This document shows positions 41,968 through 50,817 of a stretch of 64,000 nucleotides of DNA, one piece after another. The notes beneath the pieces are model-generated. The model was given only the letters and a program-made list of their open reading frames with translations. It did not search any database and had not been told where the DNA came from. The translations under genes and the position numbers were made by a program. Within the stretch, counting starts at the first letter, position 1. Each line of letters begins with the position of its first letter. This DNA is from JACVRW01 sp963733885 (GTDB lineage Bacteria > Actinomycetota > Thermoleophilia > Solirubrobacterales > Thermoleophilaceae). The DNA is taken from the NCBI GenBank assembly GCA_963733885.1, contig CAVTES010000005.1, positions 62,001 through 126,000 on the forward strand, given 5' to 3'.

Positions 41968-43286
41968 TGCGGTACCGGCTCCTGCTGGCGGTCCCGTTCC
42001 TCGTCGGCATCGCCGTGCTGCAGGGGCTGACGGTCGAGATCGACACGTTCCACGGCAGCGACGCGCGGGTGTACCAGCTCCCGACGATCCTCCAGCTGAG
42101 CGAGCGGCTCGACTTCTCCGACTACCCGTCGGCGCAGACGCCGCTGTATCACCTGGTCACGGCGGGCTGGGGCGAGCTCGTGGGCTTCGACCTGTGGAAG
42201 CTGCGGCTGCTGAACGTGGCGATCTCATACGGGATGGCGCTGGCGCTGTTGCGGCTCCTGCGGCGCGCCACCCCGCTCGACGAGCTGCCCGCGTTCGCCC
42301 TGACACTGGCCTTCGTGCTCTCGCCGTACGTCTTCGGCGCCTCGTTCACGCTCCTCACCGACAACCTGGCGATCCTGTTAGGGCTCGTCGCGCTGGAGCG
42401 CATCCACGCGTACGCCGGCGGGGGCTCGCTCGGCGCCTTCGCGGTGGCCTGCCTGGCGATCGGGGCGGCGGTGCTGACTCGCCAGTCGTTCCTGTGGCTC
42501 GTGCCGGTGGCCGCCTTCTTCCTGGTGGTGGTGCCGCCACTCCGCGTGGGGCGGGTGGCCGCCGGCGGCGCGCTGCTGGCCATGGCGCTCGTGCCGCTCG
42601 CGGCGCTCGTGATCGAGTGGAACGGGCTGGTGCCCCCGAGCGCCGACCCGGCATCGTGCGGGCTGTGCACCGACCGCCCGGGCGTGGGGCGCGACGAGCT
42701 GACGCTGCGCACCGTCGGGTTCAGCCTGGCGCTGCTCGGGATGTACACGGCGCTCGTGCTCGGGCCGTCGCTGTGGCGGCGGCTGCGTCGGCTGCAGAGC
42801 CCGGTGGGCCGCGCCGCACGGGCGGCGCTGACGGCCGCTCGGGTGCGGCCGCGCGTGCCCACGGCGCTGCTGGCGGTCGCGGCGGCCGCCGCTGTCGCGC
42901 TCCTCCTCGTCTCGCCGCTCGAGTACATGCCGGCGCGGCCGGGCGTGCAGGGCGACGCCGGCTACCTGTGGCGCCTGTCGGATGAGGTCCCGACCGTGCT
43001 CGGATCGTCGCTGCTGTTCTGGCTGCTCGTGCCGCTCGGCGCGGTCGCCGGGGCGCTGCTCGGGCGCCGCGCCGGCTGGACGTCGCTGCCGAGCGTCTAC
43101 CTGGGGGCGTTCCTGCTCGGGACGCTGCCGGTCAACCTCGTCTACCAGAAGTACTTCGACCCGTTCATGCTGCTGGCGGTGGCGTTATTTGCACGCCCGG
43201 CGGACCTCCGCGCGAGCTCGGACTACGCGGGCGTGGCGGTGGTGTGCGTGGCCTCGGTCGCCTACGCGCTCAGCTTCGCGGGTTAG
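41967..43286 (+). CDS. ALG10/DIE1-like membrane glycosyltransferase
   Basis: 439 residues from ATG 41967. About 10 membrane segments. The pattern resembles the eukaryotic ALG10/DIE1 glucosyltransferase (dolichol-linked): EIDTFHGSDARVYQLPTILQ near the N-terminus (acidic loop after the first helix), FSDYPSAQTPLYHLVTAGWG, LRLLNVAISYGMALALLRLL, YVFGASFTLLTDNLAILLGL and AAVLTRQSFLWLVPVAAFFL. Similar motif order, but the match is by eye. Could transfer sugar from polyprenyl-phosphate glucose to a surface glycan. Alternative: another GT-C family. Confidence 0.6.
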   Translation: MRYRLLLAVPFLVGIAVLQGLTVEIDTFHGSDARVYQLPTILQLSERLDFSDYPSAQTPLYHLVTAGWGELVGFDLWKLRLLNVAISYGMALALLRLLRRATPLDELPAFALTLAFVLSPYVFGASFTLLTDNLAILLGLVALERIHAYAGGGSLGAFAVACLAIGAAVLTRQSFLWLVPVAAFFLVVVPPLRVGRVAAGGALLAMALVPLAALVIEWNGLVPPSADPASCGLCTDRPGVGRDELTLRTVGFSLALLGMYTALVLGPSLWRRLRRLQSPVGRAARAALTAARVRPRVPTALLAVAAAAAVALLLVSPLEYMPARPGVQGDAGYLWRLSDEVPTVLGSSLLFWLLVPLGAVAGALLGRRAGWTSLPSVYLGAFLLGTLPVNLVYQKYFDPFMLLAVALFARPADLRASSDYAGVAVVCVASVAYALSFAG

Positions 43287-43457
43287 AGCTATTGCATCGT
43301 GCCGGCCTCGATGACCCGGTACTACGCGCGCCCGGACCTGGCCTGGATCGAGATCCACGACATCGATCCGCTGCGGATCGCGCTCGCATGGCACGAGCGC
43401 GAGGGGTCTCCGCTCGTCGCGGCGTTCGCCGACGTCGTCCGGGAGCTCGCCGGCTAG
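43287..43457 (+). pseudogene. C-terminal remnant of a LysR-type regulator
   Basis: The frame directly after the stop of the ALG10-like gene reads VPASMTRYYARPDLAWIEIH and DIDPLRIALAWHEREGSPLV, ending AAFADVVRELAG-stop. This matches the last 50 residues of the LysR substrate-binding domain. No HTH part is present anywhere upstream, so it is a leftover of a deleted gene. The stop codon overlaps the FKBP gene stop on the other strand. Confidence 0.6.
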
Positions 43458-44008
43458 CCGGGCTGAATAGTGAGAAGGTCGACGACGAAGACGAGCGTCT
43501 CGTTCGGACCGATCGCCGGCGGGAAGCCCTGGGTCCCGTAAGCCAGCTCGGGTGGGATCGTGAGCATGCGGCGGCCGCCCCGCCTCATGCCGACGAAGCC
43601 CCTGTCCCACCCCGGGATGACCTGGCCGCCACCGAGCGGGAAGGTGAACGGTTCCCCGGTGTTCCACGAGGCGTCGAACTCCTCGCCCGTGGAGAAGGTG
43701 ACGCCGGCGTACTGGACCATGAGCGTGTCGCCCGGCTTGGCAGGCGGGCCCTTGCCGCGCACGATGTCATCCTTCACGAGCCGGCGCGGGGGCGAGCCGG
43801 ACGGCCGCGGGATCACAGGCTTCGTGCTCGTGTCCTCCAGCGCCTCGCGCTGCTCCGAAGGACTGGGCTCGGCCGTCTCCGTCTGCTCCTCGGCGGCGGG
43901 CGGCGGAGGCGAGGCCTCGCCGTCATCGTCGTCGTCGCCGCAGGCCGCGAGCGCGAGCGTGGCGAGCACCGCGACCACAGCCAGCGGACGCACGATACGG
44001 AGGGCCAT
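43454..44008 (-). CDS. FKBP-type peptidyl-prolyl isomerase lipoprotein
   Basis: 184 residues. Lipobox LALAAC (Cys23), then an Asp/Glu/Pro-rich linker, then an FKBP domain from about residue 85: KPGDTLMVQYAGVTFSTGEE, FDASWNTGEPFTFPLGGGQV, IPGWDRGFVGMRRGGRRMLT and IPPELAYGTQGFPPAIGPNE. The active-site aromatic and Asp positions are conserved. Assists folding of exported proteins at the membrane. Divergent from the dnaK operon. Confidence 0.92.
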   Translation of the reverse strand: MALRIVRPLAVVAVLATLALAACGDDDDDGEASPPPPAAEEQTETAEPSPSEQREALEDTSTKPVIPRPSGSPPRRLVKDDIVRGKGPPAKPGDTLMVQYAGVTFSTGEEFDASWNTGEPFTFPLGGGQVIPGWDRGFVGMRRGGRRMLTIPPELAYGTQGFPPAIGPNETLVFVVDLLTIQPG

Positions 44009-44074
44009 GGCCGCGGCAGCATATAGGGGCCAGACTGCCAGGGGGTCTGACCCTCACCCTGGGTAGAGGGCAAG

Positions 44075-44123
44075 ATATCTGCCATACTCACGCTTAGATT
44101 TCTTTCGGATCTACCCCTAAGCG
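44075..44123 (+). promoter_or_regulatory. Candidate HspR-type operator and promoter region of the dnaK operon
   Basis: ATATCT (44075-44080), 12 bases, then CTTAGATT (44093-44100); within it ATCT-N15-AGAT is an inverted repeat. The same arrangement with identical spacing lies upstream of clpB (57706-57731). A second inverted pair, CGCTTAG (44091-44097) and CTAAGCG (44117-44123), follows. HspR of other actinobacteria binds the HAIR repeat CTTGAGT-N7-ACTCAAG, which is not seen here in canonical form. Confidence 0.5.
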
Positions 44124-44142
44124 ACAAAGGAGCAAGCAGAAC

Positions 44143-46077
44143 GTGGGCAAGACCATCGGCATCGATCTTGGCACGACCAACTCGTGCATGGCCGTCCTCG
44201 AGGGCGGCGAGCCCACCGTGATCGAGAACGCCGAGGGCGCGCGTACCACTCCCTCGGTGGTCGCCTTCACGGAGGGCGGCGAGCGCCTCGTGGGCGCTCC
44301 GGCCAAGCGGCAGGCAGTCACCAACCCCGAGAACACGGTCTTCTCGATCAAGCGCTTCATGGGCCGTAAGGAGGCGGAGGTCAAGGAGGAGGAGAAGATC
44401 GTCCCGTTCGAGGTCGTTCCCGGCCCGAACGGCGACGCGCGCGTGAAGGCGGGCGGCAAGGAGTTCGCCCCGCCCGAGATCAGCGCGATGATCCTCCAGA
44501 AGCTGAAGGCCGACGCGGAGGCCTACCTGGGCGACAGCGTCGACGCCGCGGTGATCACCGTGCCGGCGTACTTCAACGACGATCAGCGCCAGGCGACCAA
44601 GGACGCCGGCAAGGTCGCCGGGCTCGACGTCAAGCGCATCATCAACGAGCCCACGGCGGCGGCGCTCGCCTACGGGCTCGACAAGGAGGAGTCCGACCAG
44701 ACCATCCTCGTCTTCGACCTCGGCGGCGGCACGTTCGACGTGTCCGTGCTCGAGATCGGCGACGGCGTGTTCGAGGTCAAGGCCACCGCGGGCGATAACC
44801 ACCTCGGCGGCGACAACTTCGACAAGGCGGTCGTGGACTTCCTCGTGAGCGAGTTCAAGAAGGCCGAGGGCGTCGACCTCTCCCAGGACAAGATGGCCCT
44901 CCAGCGCCTCTACCAGGAGGCGGAGAAGGCCAAGACCGAGCTCAGCTCGGCGCAGGAGACGCAGATCAACCTGCCGTTCATCACGGCGGTCGACTCCGTG
45001 CCGAAGCACCTGAACCAGCGGCTCACTCGCTCGAAGCTGAACGAGCTGACGGCTGACCTGCTCGACCGCGTGGTCGCCCCGACCAAGCAGGCGATCGAGG
45101 ACTCGGGCGTCGGCAAGGACGGCATCAAGCACGTCGTCCTCGTGGGCGGCATGACGCGCATGCCGGCCGTGCAGGAGAAGGTCAAGGAGCTCACCGGCAA
45201 GGACCCGCACAGGGGCGTGAACCCGGACGAGGTCGTGGCCGTGGGCGCAGCCATCCAGGCGGGCGTGCTGGCCGGCGACGTCAAGGACGTGCTGCTGCTC
45301 GACGTGACCCCGCTGACCCTCGGCATCGAGACCAAGGGCGGGGTGCGGACCAAGCTCATCGATCGCAACACGACGATCCCGACGCGCAAGTCGGAGATCT
45401 TCTCGACGGCCGAGGACAACCAGCCGAGCGTGGAGGTCCACGTGCTCCAGGGCGAGCGCGAGATGGCCGCGTACAACAAGTCGCTCGGCAAGTTCCAGCT
45501 CACCGGCATCCCGCCGGCACCGCGCGGCATCCCGCAGATCGAGGTCGGCTTCGACATCGACGCCAACGGCATCGTGAACGTCACGGCCAAGGACCTCGGA
45601 ACGGGCAAGGAGCAGAAGATCGAGATCAAGTCCGGCTCCGGCCTGGCTGACGAAGAGGTCGAGCGCATGGTCAAGGACGCCGAGACGCACGCGGAGGAGG
45701 ACCGCCGCCAGCGCGAGGTGGTCGAGGCCCGCAACACGGCCGAGAACGCCGCCTACCAGGCCGAGCGCCAGGTGGACGAGATGGGCGACACGCTCGACGT
45801 CGTCCTCGAAGGAGGAGATCGAGGCGGCGATCAAGGACGTGCGCGACAACCTCGAGTCCGACGACGCGGCGCTGCTGCGCCAGAAGACCGACGCCCTCCA
45901 GTCCGCCTTCCACAAGGTGTCCGAGCAGATGTACGCCGCGGCGGCCAGCAGCAGCAGGCGGCCGCCGGCGGCAACGGGGCGCCCGGGCCCGACGGCGGTC
46001 CCGCCGACGCCTCCGCCGAGGAGGAGGAGGAGGAGGTCGTGGACGCCGAGGTGGTCGAGGGCGAGGACAAGGCCTAG
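44143..46077 (+). CDS. dnaK: Hsp70 chaperone DnaK (two compensating frame breaks near the 3' end)
   Basis: 644-codon frame starting at GTG 44143 (after AAAGGAGC). Hsp70 signatures: GIDLGTTNSC, ITVPAYFNDDQRQATKDAG, DLGGGTFDVSVLEIGDGV, VLVGGMTRMPAVQEKV and a substrate domain through SGSGLADEEVERMVKDAE. Near 45800 the frame departs; another frame continues EEIEAAIKDVRDNLESDDAA and KTDALQSAFHKVSEQMYAAA, until near 45948 the first frame resumes with QQAAAGGNGAPGPDGGPADA and the acidic tail EEEVVDAEVVEGEDKA. The protein is complete if the two single-base changes are ignored, so they are probably sequence errors. First gene of the chaperone operon. Confidence 0.93.
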   Translation: MGKTIGIDLGTTNSCMAVLEGGEPTVIENAEGARTTPSVVAFTEGGERLVGAPAKRQAVTNPENTVFSIKRFMGRKEAEVKEEEKIVPFEVVPGPNGDARVKAGGKEFAPPEISAMILQKLKADAEAYLGDSVDAAVITVPAYFNDDQRQATKDAGKVAGLDVKRIINEPTAAALAYGLDKEESDQTILVFDLGGGTFDVSVLEIGDGVFEVKATAGDNHLGGDNFDKAVVDFLVSEFKKAEGVDLSQDKMALQRLYQEAEKAKTELSSAQETQINLPFITAVDSVPKHLNQRLTRSKLNELTADLLDRVVAPTKQAIEDSGVGKDGIKHVVLVGGMTRMPAVQEKVKELTGKDPHRGVNPDEVVAVGAAIQAGVLAGDVKDVLLLDVTPLTLGIETKGGVRTKLIDRNTTIPTRKSEIFSTAEDNQPSVEVHVLQGEREMAAYNKSLGKFQLTGIPPAPRGIPQIEVGFDIDANGIVNVTAKDLGTGKEQKIEIKSGSGLADEEVERMVKDAETHAEEDRRQREVVEARNTAENAAYQAERQVDEMGDTLDVVLEGGDRGGDQGRARQPRVRRRGAAAPEDRRPPVRLPQGVRADVRRGGQQQQAAAGGNGAPGPDGGPADASAEEEEEEVVDAEVVEGEDKA

Positions 46078-46080
46078 CCC

Positions 46081-46713
46081 GTGATCGAGCGCGAGGAAAT
46101 GGAGCTCTCGCCGGAGGGGAATGACCGTGCGCATCCGGCCGAGCCGGATGCTTCGGCCCAGCAGCCCGTCACGTCACGCGACGAGGCGGGCGAGCCCTCC
46201 GGCGAGGAGGAGCCGGCCAACGAGCAGGAGATCCTCGGAGCAGAAGGAGGACCTCCAGGCCGAGGCCGAGGATCCGCATGCCCGCCTAGAGCGGGAGCGG
46301 GACGAGTACCTCGACCTCGCCCGGCGCTCCCAGGCCGACTTCGAGAACTACCGCAAGCGGGCGGCCAAGGAGGCCGCCGCCGCGCGGCCAGCGCGCCAAG
46401 AGCGGGCTGGTACGCGAGCTGCTGCCCGTGGTCGACAACCTCGAGCGGGCGCTCGCATCGGCGAACGAGGGCGAGCAGCATCTCGCCGAGGGCGTGCGGC
46501 TGGTCCACTCGGAGCTGATCGCCGTGCTCGAGCGCAACGGGGTCGAGCAGTTCGACCCGCGCGGCGAGCGCTTCGACCCGGGCGAGCACGAGGCGCTCTC
46601 GATGCGCTCCGAGGACGGGGCGGAGTCCGGGCACCGTGCTCGACGTCGTGGAGAAGGGCTACCGCGTAAACGGGACGGTTCTCCGTCCGGCACGCGTGGT
46701 GGTGTCGGCCTAG
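46081..46713 (+). pseudogene. grpE: Nucleotide exchange factor GrpE, frame broken at three places
   Basis: Starts GTG 46081, 3 bp after dnaK. Pieces in three frames make one GrpE: acidic N-terminus SRDEAGEPSGEEEPANEQEI; after about 46236 EQKEDLQAEAEDPHARLERE and LARRSQADFENYRKRAAKEA; after about 46385 KSGLVRELLPVVDNLERALA and EGVRLVHSELIAVLERNGVE; after about 46628 GTVLDVVEKGYRVNGTVLRP and ARVVVSA-stop. All GrpE landmarks are there and the coupling to dnaJ (4 bp) is normal, so the breaks are more likely base-call errors than decay. Stimulates nucleotide exchange on DnaK. Confidence 0.85.
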
Positions 46714-46717
46714 CCAC

Positions 46718-47821
46718 ATGCCCGCGGTGAAGGACCCGTACCAGACGCTCGGCGTCGACCGGAAGGCCTCCGACGAGGAGATCAAGAAGGCCTACCGCAA
46801 GCTGGCCCGCCAGTACCACCCCGACCGCAACGCCGGCGACAAGGCCGCCGAGGAGCGCTTCAAGGAGGTGCAGGAGGCCTACTCGATCCTGTCCGACGCG
46901 GACAAGCGCAAGGCGTACGACTCGGGCGGGGGCATCTTCGGCAGCGGCCCCGGCGGCTTCGATCCCGGGTCGTTCCGCGGCGGCTTCGGCAACGTCGGCG
47001 ACATCCTCTCCGACCTGTTCGGCGGCGTTGGCGGCCGGACCGGACCCGGCTCGCGTACCTCGCGCCCCGAGCGCGGCCGCGACCTCGAGACCGAGGTGCA
47101 CGTCTCCTTCGACCAGGCAATGGAGGGCGCCCAGGTCCCCGTCTCGGTGCCGCTCTCGGCGCCCTGCCCGACCTGCCACGGGACGGGCGCGAAGCCGGGC
47201 ACCACGCCGACCGTATGCTCGCGCTGCCAGGGCCGCGGTCTCGAGGCGGAGTCGCAGGGCCTGTTCTCGATCTCCCAGCCCTGCCGGCAGTGCGGCGGTA
47301 CCGGCACGGAGATCAAGGATCCCTGCCCAACCTGCAACGGCAACGGCCGCACCCGGCAGATCAAGCGCTACCGGGTGAACATCCCGGCCGGCGTCCGCGA
47401 CGGCAGCCGCGTGCGGCTGGCCGGCAAGGGCGAGGCCGGGCCGCGGGGCGGGGCGTCAGGCGACCTCTACGTCATCACGCGGGTGGGCGAGTCGCCGGTG
47501 TTCGCACGCAAGGGCGACAACGTCGAGGTGGAGGTGCCGATCACGATCCCTGAGGCGATCCGCGGCGCGACGATCGAGGTGCCCACGCTCGCCGGCACCA
47601 AGCGCATTCGCGTGCCCCCGGGCACCCAGCACGGCACGATCCAGCGCCTGCGCGGCGAGGGCCCGCCGAAGCTCGGAGGCCGCGGCCGCGGCGACATCCA
47701 CTACCGGCTGATGATCGACGTGCCGCGCTCGCTCTCGCGCGAGCAGCGCGAGGCGGTCGACGACCTCGCCGCGGTCATGGACGGCAACCCGCGCGACCAG
47801 CTGCTCTCCGGGAGGCCGTGA
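46718..47821 (+). CDS. dnaJ: Chaperone DnaJ
   Basis: 367 residues. J-domain with HPD (YRKLARQYHPDRNAGDKAAE), Gly/Phe-rich linker (IFGSGPGGFDPGSFRGGFGN), then four CxxCxGxG zinc motifs: CPTCHGTG, CSRCQGRG, CRQCGGTG and CPTCNGNG. The C-terminal substrate domains follow (GDLYVITRVGESPVFARKGD). DnaK co-chaperone. Follows grpE by 4 bp and precedes hspR by 4 bp, the usual actinobacterial order. Confidence 0.96.
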   Translation: MPAVKDPYQTLGVDRKASDEEIKKAYRKLARQYHPDRNAGDKAAEERFKEVQEAYSILSDADKRKAYDSGGGIFGSGPGGFDPGSFRGGFGNVGDILSDLFGGVGGRTGPGSRTSRPERGRDLETEVHVSFDQAMEGAQVPVSVPLSAPCPTCHGTGAKPGTTPTVCSRCQGRGLEAESQGLFSISQPCRQCGGTGTEIKDPCPTCNGNGRTRQIKRYRVNIPAGVRDGSRVRLAGKGEAGPRGGASGDLYVITRVGESPVFARKGDNVEVEVPITIPEAIRGATIEVPTLAGTKRIRVPPGTQHGTIQRLRGEGPPKLGGRGRGDIHYRLMIDVPRSLSREQREAVDDLAAVMDGNPRDQLLSGRP

Positions 47822-47825
47822 GGAC

Positions 47826-48305
47826 ATGGCGAGCCAGGACGGCGGCAAGCCGCGCGAGCGAGGCGGGCGCGAGCGCACCGATACCGCTCGCGGCGTCTAC
47901 ATGATCTCGGTGGCCGCCGAGCTTGCCGGGATGCATCCGCAGACGCTCCGCATCTACGAGACGCGCGGGCTCATCACGCCGAGGCGCTCGCCGAAGAACA
48001 CACGCCTCTACTCGCAGGACGACGTGGACCGGCTGCGCCGCATCCAGGAGCTGACCAGCGAGCTCGGCATGAACCTCGCCGGCGTCGAGAAGGTGTTCGA
48101 GCTCGAGGGCGAGATCGAGCGCATGCGCCGGCGCGTGCGCGCGCTGGAGCGCCAGGCCGAGCGCGTCCAGCAGGAGCTGCGCGACGAGGTCGAGCGCGTG
48201 CGCCGCTCGGTCAAGCGCGAGCTGGTCCTGTACGAGCCCCCGTCGCAGGCCCTGATGGCGAAGGGCCCGGGCGTGCGCATCCCCATCCAGCGCTCGCGCG
48301 GCTGA
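47826..48305 (+). CDS. hspR: Heat-shock repressor HspR (MerR family)
   Basis: 159 residues. N-terminal MerR helix-turn-helix: GVYMISVAAELAGMHPQTLR, IYETRGLITPRRSPKNTRLY and SQDDVDRLRRIQELTSELGM. A coiled-coil C-terminus follows (ELEGEIERMRRRVRALERQA) with a short basic tail. Represses the dnaK operon and usually clpB by binding a repeat sequence. Last gene of the operon, so it is probably autoregulated; see the operators at 44075 and 57706. Confidence 0.94.
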   Translation: MASQDGGKPRERGGRERTDTARGVYMISVAAELAGMHPQTLRIYETRGLITPRRSPKNTRLYSQDDVDRLRRIQELTSELGMNLAGVEKVFELEGEIERMRRRVRALERQAERVQQELRDEVERVRRSVKRELVLYEPPSQALMAKGPGVRIPIQRSRG

Positions 48306-48314
48306 GTCAGCCGC
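48298..48314. terminator. Bidirectional terminator hairpin after hspR
   Basis: GCGGCTGA-G-TCAGCCGC forms a perfect palindrome (usable stem GCGGCT with loop gagtc). It spans the stop of hspR and the stop of the convergent glycosidase gene. No T tract. Confidence 0.55.
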
Positions 48315-49662
48315 CCGCCGGCGCGGCGGGCCAGCCGCCCGCGACGAATGCGGCGCGCTCCGCCGCGTGCATCCGGTGCAGCTCGGCCCGCAGCACGTAG
48401 TGATCGGCCATCACCTTCGACCAGAGCCTATGGGTGCGCTGGGCCCGGAGCCTCAGCGACGCGCGGTCGATCTTGCGGTCGAGGCGGGCGCGCACCACCT
48501 GGCGGCGGGCGCCCCAGCGCCGGACGCGCAGCCGCGTCAGCTTCGCGCGCAAACGGCCCGCGGCGGCGCGGTACCTGGCCGCCCGGACGCGCCAGGCGGC
48601 CGACTGCGCCAGCTCTCCACGCGCCGCCTCCTCCGCCCGGCGCTGCTCGGCGCGGGCCGCCAGCAGCTCGTCCCAGCGGTCCACCAGCCGGCGCACCGCG
48701 GTGAAGGCCGCCTTGCGCCGCGTGCCGAAGGGCGCGTGATCGTCGATGTCGACCACGCCCTCGGAGGCGAACCCCCCATCGAGGTTGTCGCGCAGCGTGA
48801 CGAACACCTCGGCCGCGCCGGCCTCCGCCAGCGACAGCACCGACTCGGTCAGGAACGCCGCCTGCGCGGGCTCGCCGCCGCGGAAGGCGGGATCGGACTG
48901 GTATGCCGGGTCGGCCGGGTAGCCGTGCTCGGTCACCCACACCGGGCCGGTGAACCCGTACCCGGCGAGGCGGTCGCGCCACGCGGCAAACACCCCCGGC
49001 AGCCCGCGCTCGTGGCCGCGCAGGTGCAGGTTCGCGATGTCGAAGGCGTGCGCCGCGTCAGCCCCCGGCGCGGCCAGCACGTGCTCGATCCAGGCGGGGT
49101 CCTCCGGCGTCATGACGCCGCCCATCGCGACCACGGCCTCGGGCGCGCGGGCGCCTATCGCGTCGTACGCGGCTCGCAGCATGCGGGCGTACTGCTCGGG
49201 CGTCCCGTCGAACGCCCACCCCCCGTCGGGCTCGTTGATGATCTCCCAGTGCGTGATCGTGTCGCGCGCGTGGGAGGCCACCTCGCCGGCGAGGCGCCCG
49301 AACGTCGCGGCGTCGTGGGGCGGCGCCCAGGTTGGCGGGCTCAGGACGATGCCGAGGACGGGGAGCTGATGGCGGCGGGACAGGTCGAGCACCTCGTCGA
49401 GCCCCTCCCAGTTCGGGTTGTCCTCCGAATGGCCGCCGGCCTCGAAGATCCCGCTCAGCTCCACGTCCACCCGTATGAAGCGCGCGCCCATGGCCTTGGA
49501 CTCGGCGAAGATGCGCTCCTTCATCGCCGCCGGCGTGCAGCAGGTGTGCACCATTGCGTGCGAAGAGACGGGTGCCCCGGTGCGCACCGGCGGCGGGGCT
49601 GCGGCGGCCGCGGGCACCCATGCGACAAGAGCGCCGAGGAGCCAGATCGCGCACGGCCTCAC
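48307..49662 (-). CDS. Secreted glycoside-hydrolase-like protein with coiled C-terminal tail
   Basis: 451 residues from GTG 49662, which overlaps the upstream stop (GTGA). Signal peptide (AIWLLGALVAWVPAAAAA), then the barrel: SSHAMVHTCCTPAAMKERIF, THWEIINEPDGGWAFDGT (acid/base Glu) and PVWVTEHGYPADPAYQSDP (nucleophile Glu). The last 130 residues are Arg/Ala-rich and predicted helical (RAEQRRAEEAARGELAQSAA), absent from the partner gene; they might anchor or oligomerise. Clan A glycosidase, substrate unknown. Pair with the gene upstream is clearly a duplication. Confidence 0.8.
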   Translation of the reverse strand: MRPCAIWLLGALVAWVPAAAAAPPPVRTGAPVSSHAMVHTCCTPAAMKERIFAESKAMGARFIRVDVELSGIFEAGGHSEDNPNWEGLDEVLDLSRRHQLPVLGIVLSPPTWAPPHDAATFGRLAGEVASHARDTITHWEIINEPDGGWAFDGTPEQYARMLRAAYDAIGARAPEAVVAMGGVMTPEDPAWIEHVLAAPGADAAHAFDIANLHLRGHERGLPGVFAAWRDRLAGYGFTGPVWVTEHGYPADPAYQSDPAFRGGEPAQAAFLTESVLSLAEAGAAEVFVTLRDNLDGGFASEGVVDIDDHAPFGTRRKAAFTAVRRLVDRWDELLAARAEQRRAEEAARGELAQSAAWRVRAARYRAAAGRLRAKLTRLRVRRWGARRQVVRARLDRKIDRASLRLRAQRTHRLWSKVMADHYVLRAELHRMHAAERAAFVAGGWPAAPAGG

Positions 49663-50732
49663 AACCACCAACTCTGAAGCAACCTGATCAGTCCCGCCAG
49701 ATCCCATTTGGGGGACAGCTCGCGGACGACGTCGAACGCGGGCCGGCGCACGGCCGTGAGATCGGGTGCCGACTCGTCGATGTGCACCAGGCCCTCGCTC
49801 AGATACTCGCCCCAGAGGTTGTCGCGCAGCGTCACGAAGATCTGCTCGGCGCCCGCGTCGTTGAGCCGGGGGATCGACTCCCGCAAGAACGCGGCCTGGG
49901 CGGCGTCGCCGCCGCGATAGGCGGGATCCCACTGGAACTGGGGATCCGCCGGGTAGCCGTGCTCTGTCACCCAGACCGGTCCCCGGAAGCCCTTGGCCGC
50001 CAGGAGGTCGCGCCACCCGCGCAGGTAGACGGGCAGGTCGGCGAGCTTGTTGCGGAGCCGCAGGCGCAGGTGCAGGGCCGCGATGTCGAACTTGCGCGCG
50101 GCGTCGGCGCCCGGCGTGGCGAGCATTCGCTCGATCCACGCGCGCTCGCGCGGGCGCTCCACCCCGCCCATCACCACTCGCGCCTGGGGCACGCGAGCGT
50201 GGATCGCGTCATACGCGGCGCTCAGCATGAGGGCGTAGTCCTCCGCGGTGCCTTTGAAGGCCCAGTCGGCGTCGGGCTCGTTCAGGATCTCCCAGTGCTC
50301 GATCGAGCCGCGCGCGTACGCGGCCACCTCGCCCGCCAGGCGGCCGAACTCGGCCGGGTCGCGGGCGGGGCAGAGCGGGGACTCGGCGGGGCGCTCCGGG
50401 CAGCTCGAGAGCCAGGACGGCATGCCGAGGATCAGGCCGAGCACCCTCAGGTCGTGGCGCTCGGCCAGCTCGATCACCTCGTCGAGCGCGCGCCAGTCGG
50501 GGTCCTCACGGCTGCCCGTGCCCTCGAAGATCCCGCCCAGCTCGATGTCGACGCGGATGAACTCCGCGCCGGAGGCCGCGGCCTCGGCGAAGATCCGGTC
50601 CTTCACCGCCGCCGGCGTGCAACAGGTGTGGACCATGGCGTGCGACGACACGGGCGCCGCGTGGGCCTGCGCGGCCGCTGCCGCGACGAGCGCGGCGGCG
50701 GGCAGAAGAAGGCTGAGCCGCCGGCGGACCAT
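49659..50732 (-). CDS. Secreted glycoside-hydrolase-like protein
   Basis: 357 residues from ATG 50732 (MVRRRLSLLLPAAALVAAAA); the earlier start at 50819 would overlap the divergent ligase gene and spoil the signal peptide. Shares with its downstream neighbour SSHAMVHTCCTPAAVKDRIF, HWEILNEPDADWAFKGT (acid/base Glu) and PVWVTEHGYPADPQFQWDP (nucleophile Glu), and lacks the tail. Divergent from the acyl-CoA ligase gene, with about 85 bp between. Role: extracellular glycan cleavage or remodelling, inferred. Confidence 0.8.
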   Translation of the reverse strand: MVRRRLSLLLPAAALVAAAAAQAHAAPVSSHAMVHTCCTPAAVKDRIFAEAAASGAEFIRVDIELGGIFEGTGSREDPDWRALDEVIELAERHDLRVLGLILGMPSWLSSCPERPAESPLCPARDPAEFGRLAGEVAAYARGSIEHWEILNEPDADWAFKGTAEDYALMLSAAYDAIHARVPQARVVMGGVERPRERAWIERMLATPGADAARKFDIAALHLRLRLRNKLADLPVYLRGWRDLLAAKGFRGPVWVTEHGYPADPQFQWDPAYRGGDAAQAAFLRESIPRLNDAGAEQIFVTLRDNLWGEYLSEGLVHIDESAPDLTAVRRPAFDVVRELSPKWDLAGLIRLLQSWWL

Positions 50733-50817
50733 CGCTCCGTCGACACGGTAGGGAGCGGACGGCCGGCCTGCGCCGCTCGCGCGAGCGAATGGGCTGAGTC
50801 TCGGGTATGACTTCCAC

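Noticed and set aside
44091..44123. Canonical HAIR site (CTTGAGT-N7-ACTCAAG) before dnaK
   Set aside because: Only a CTTAG/CTAAG inverted pair is present; half-sites and spacing differ from the published consensus, so it is listed as a variant candidate only.
46081..46713. True loss of grpE
   Set aside because: All parts are present in order with single-base shifts; loss of an operon chaperone is less likely than sequence errors.
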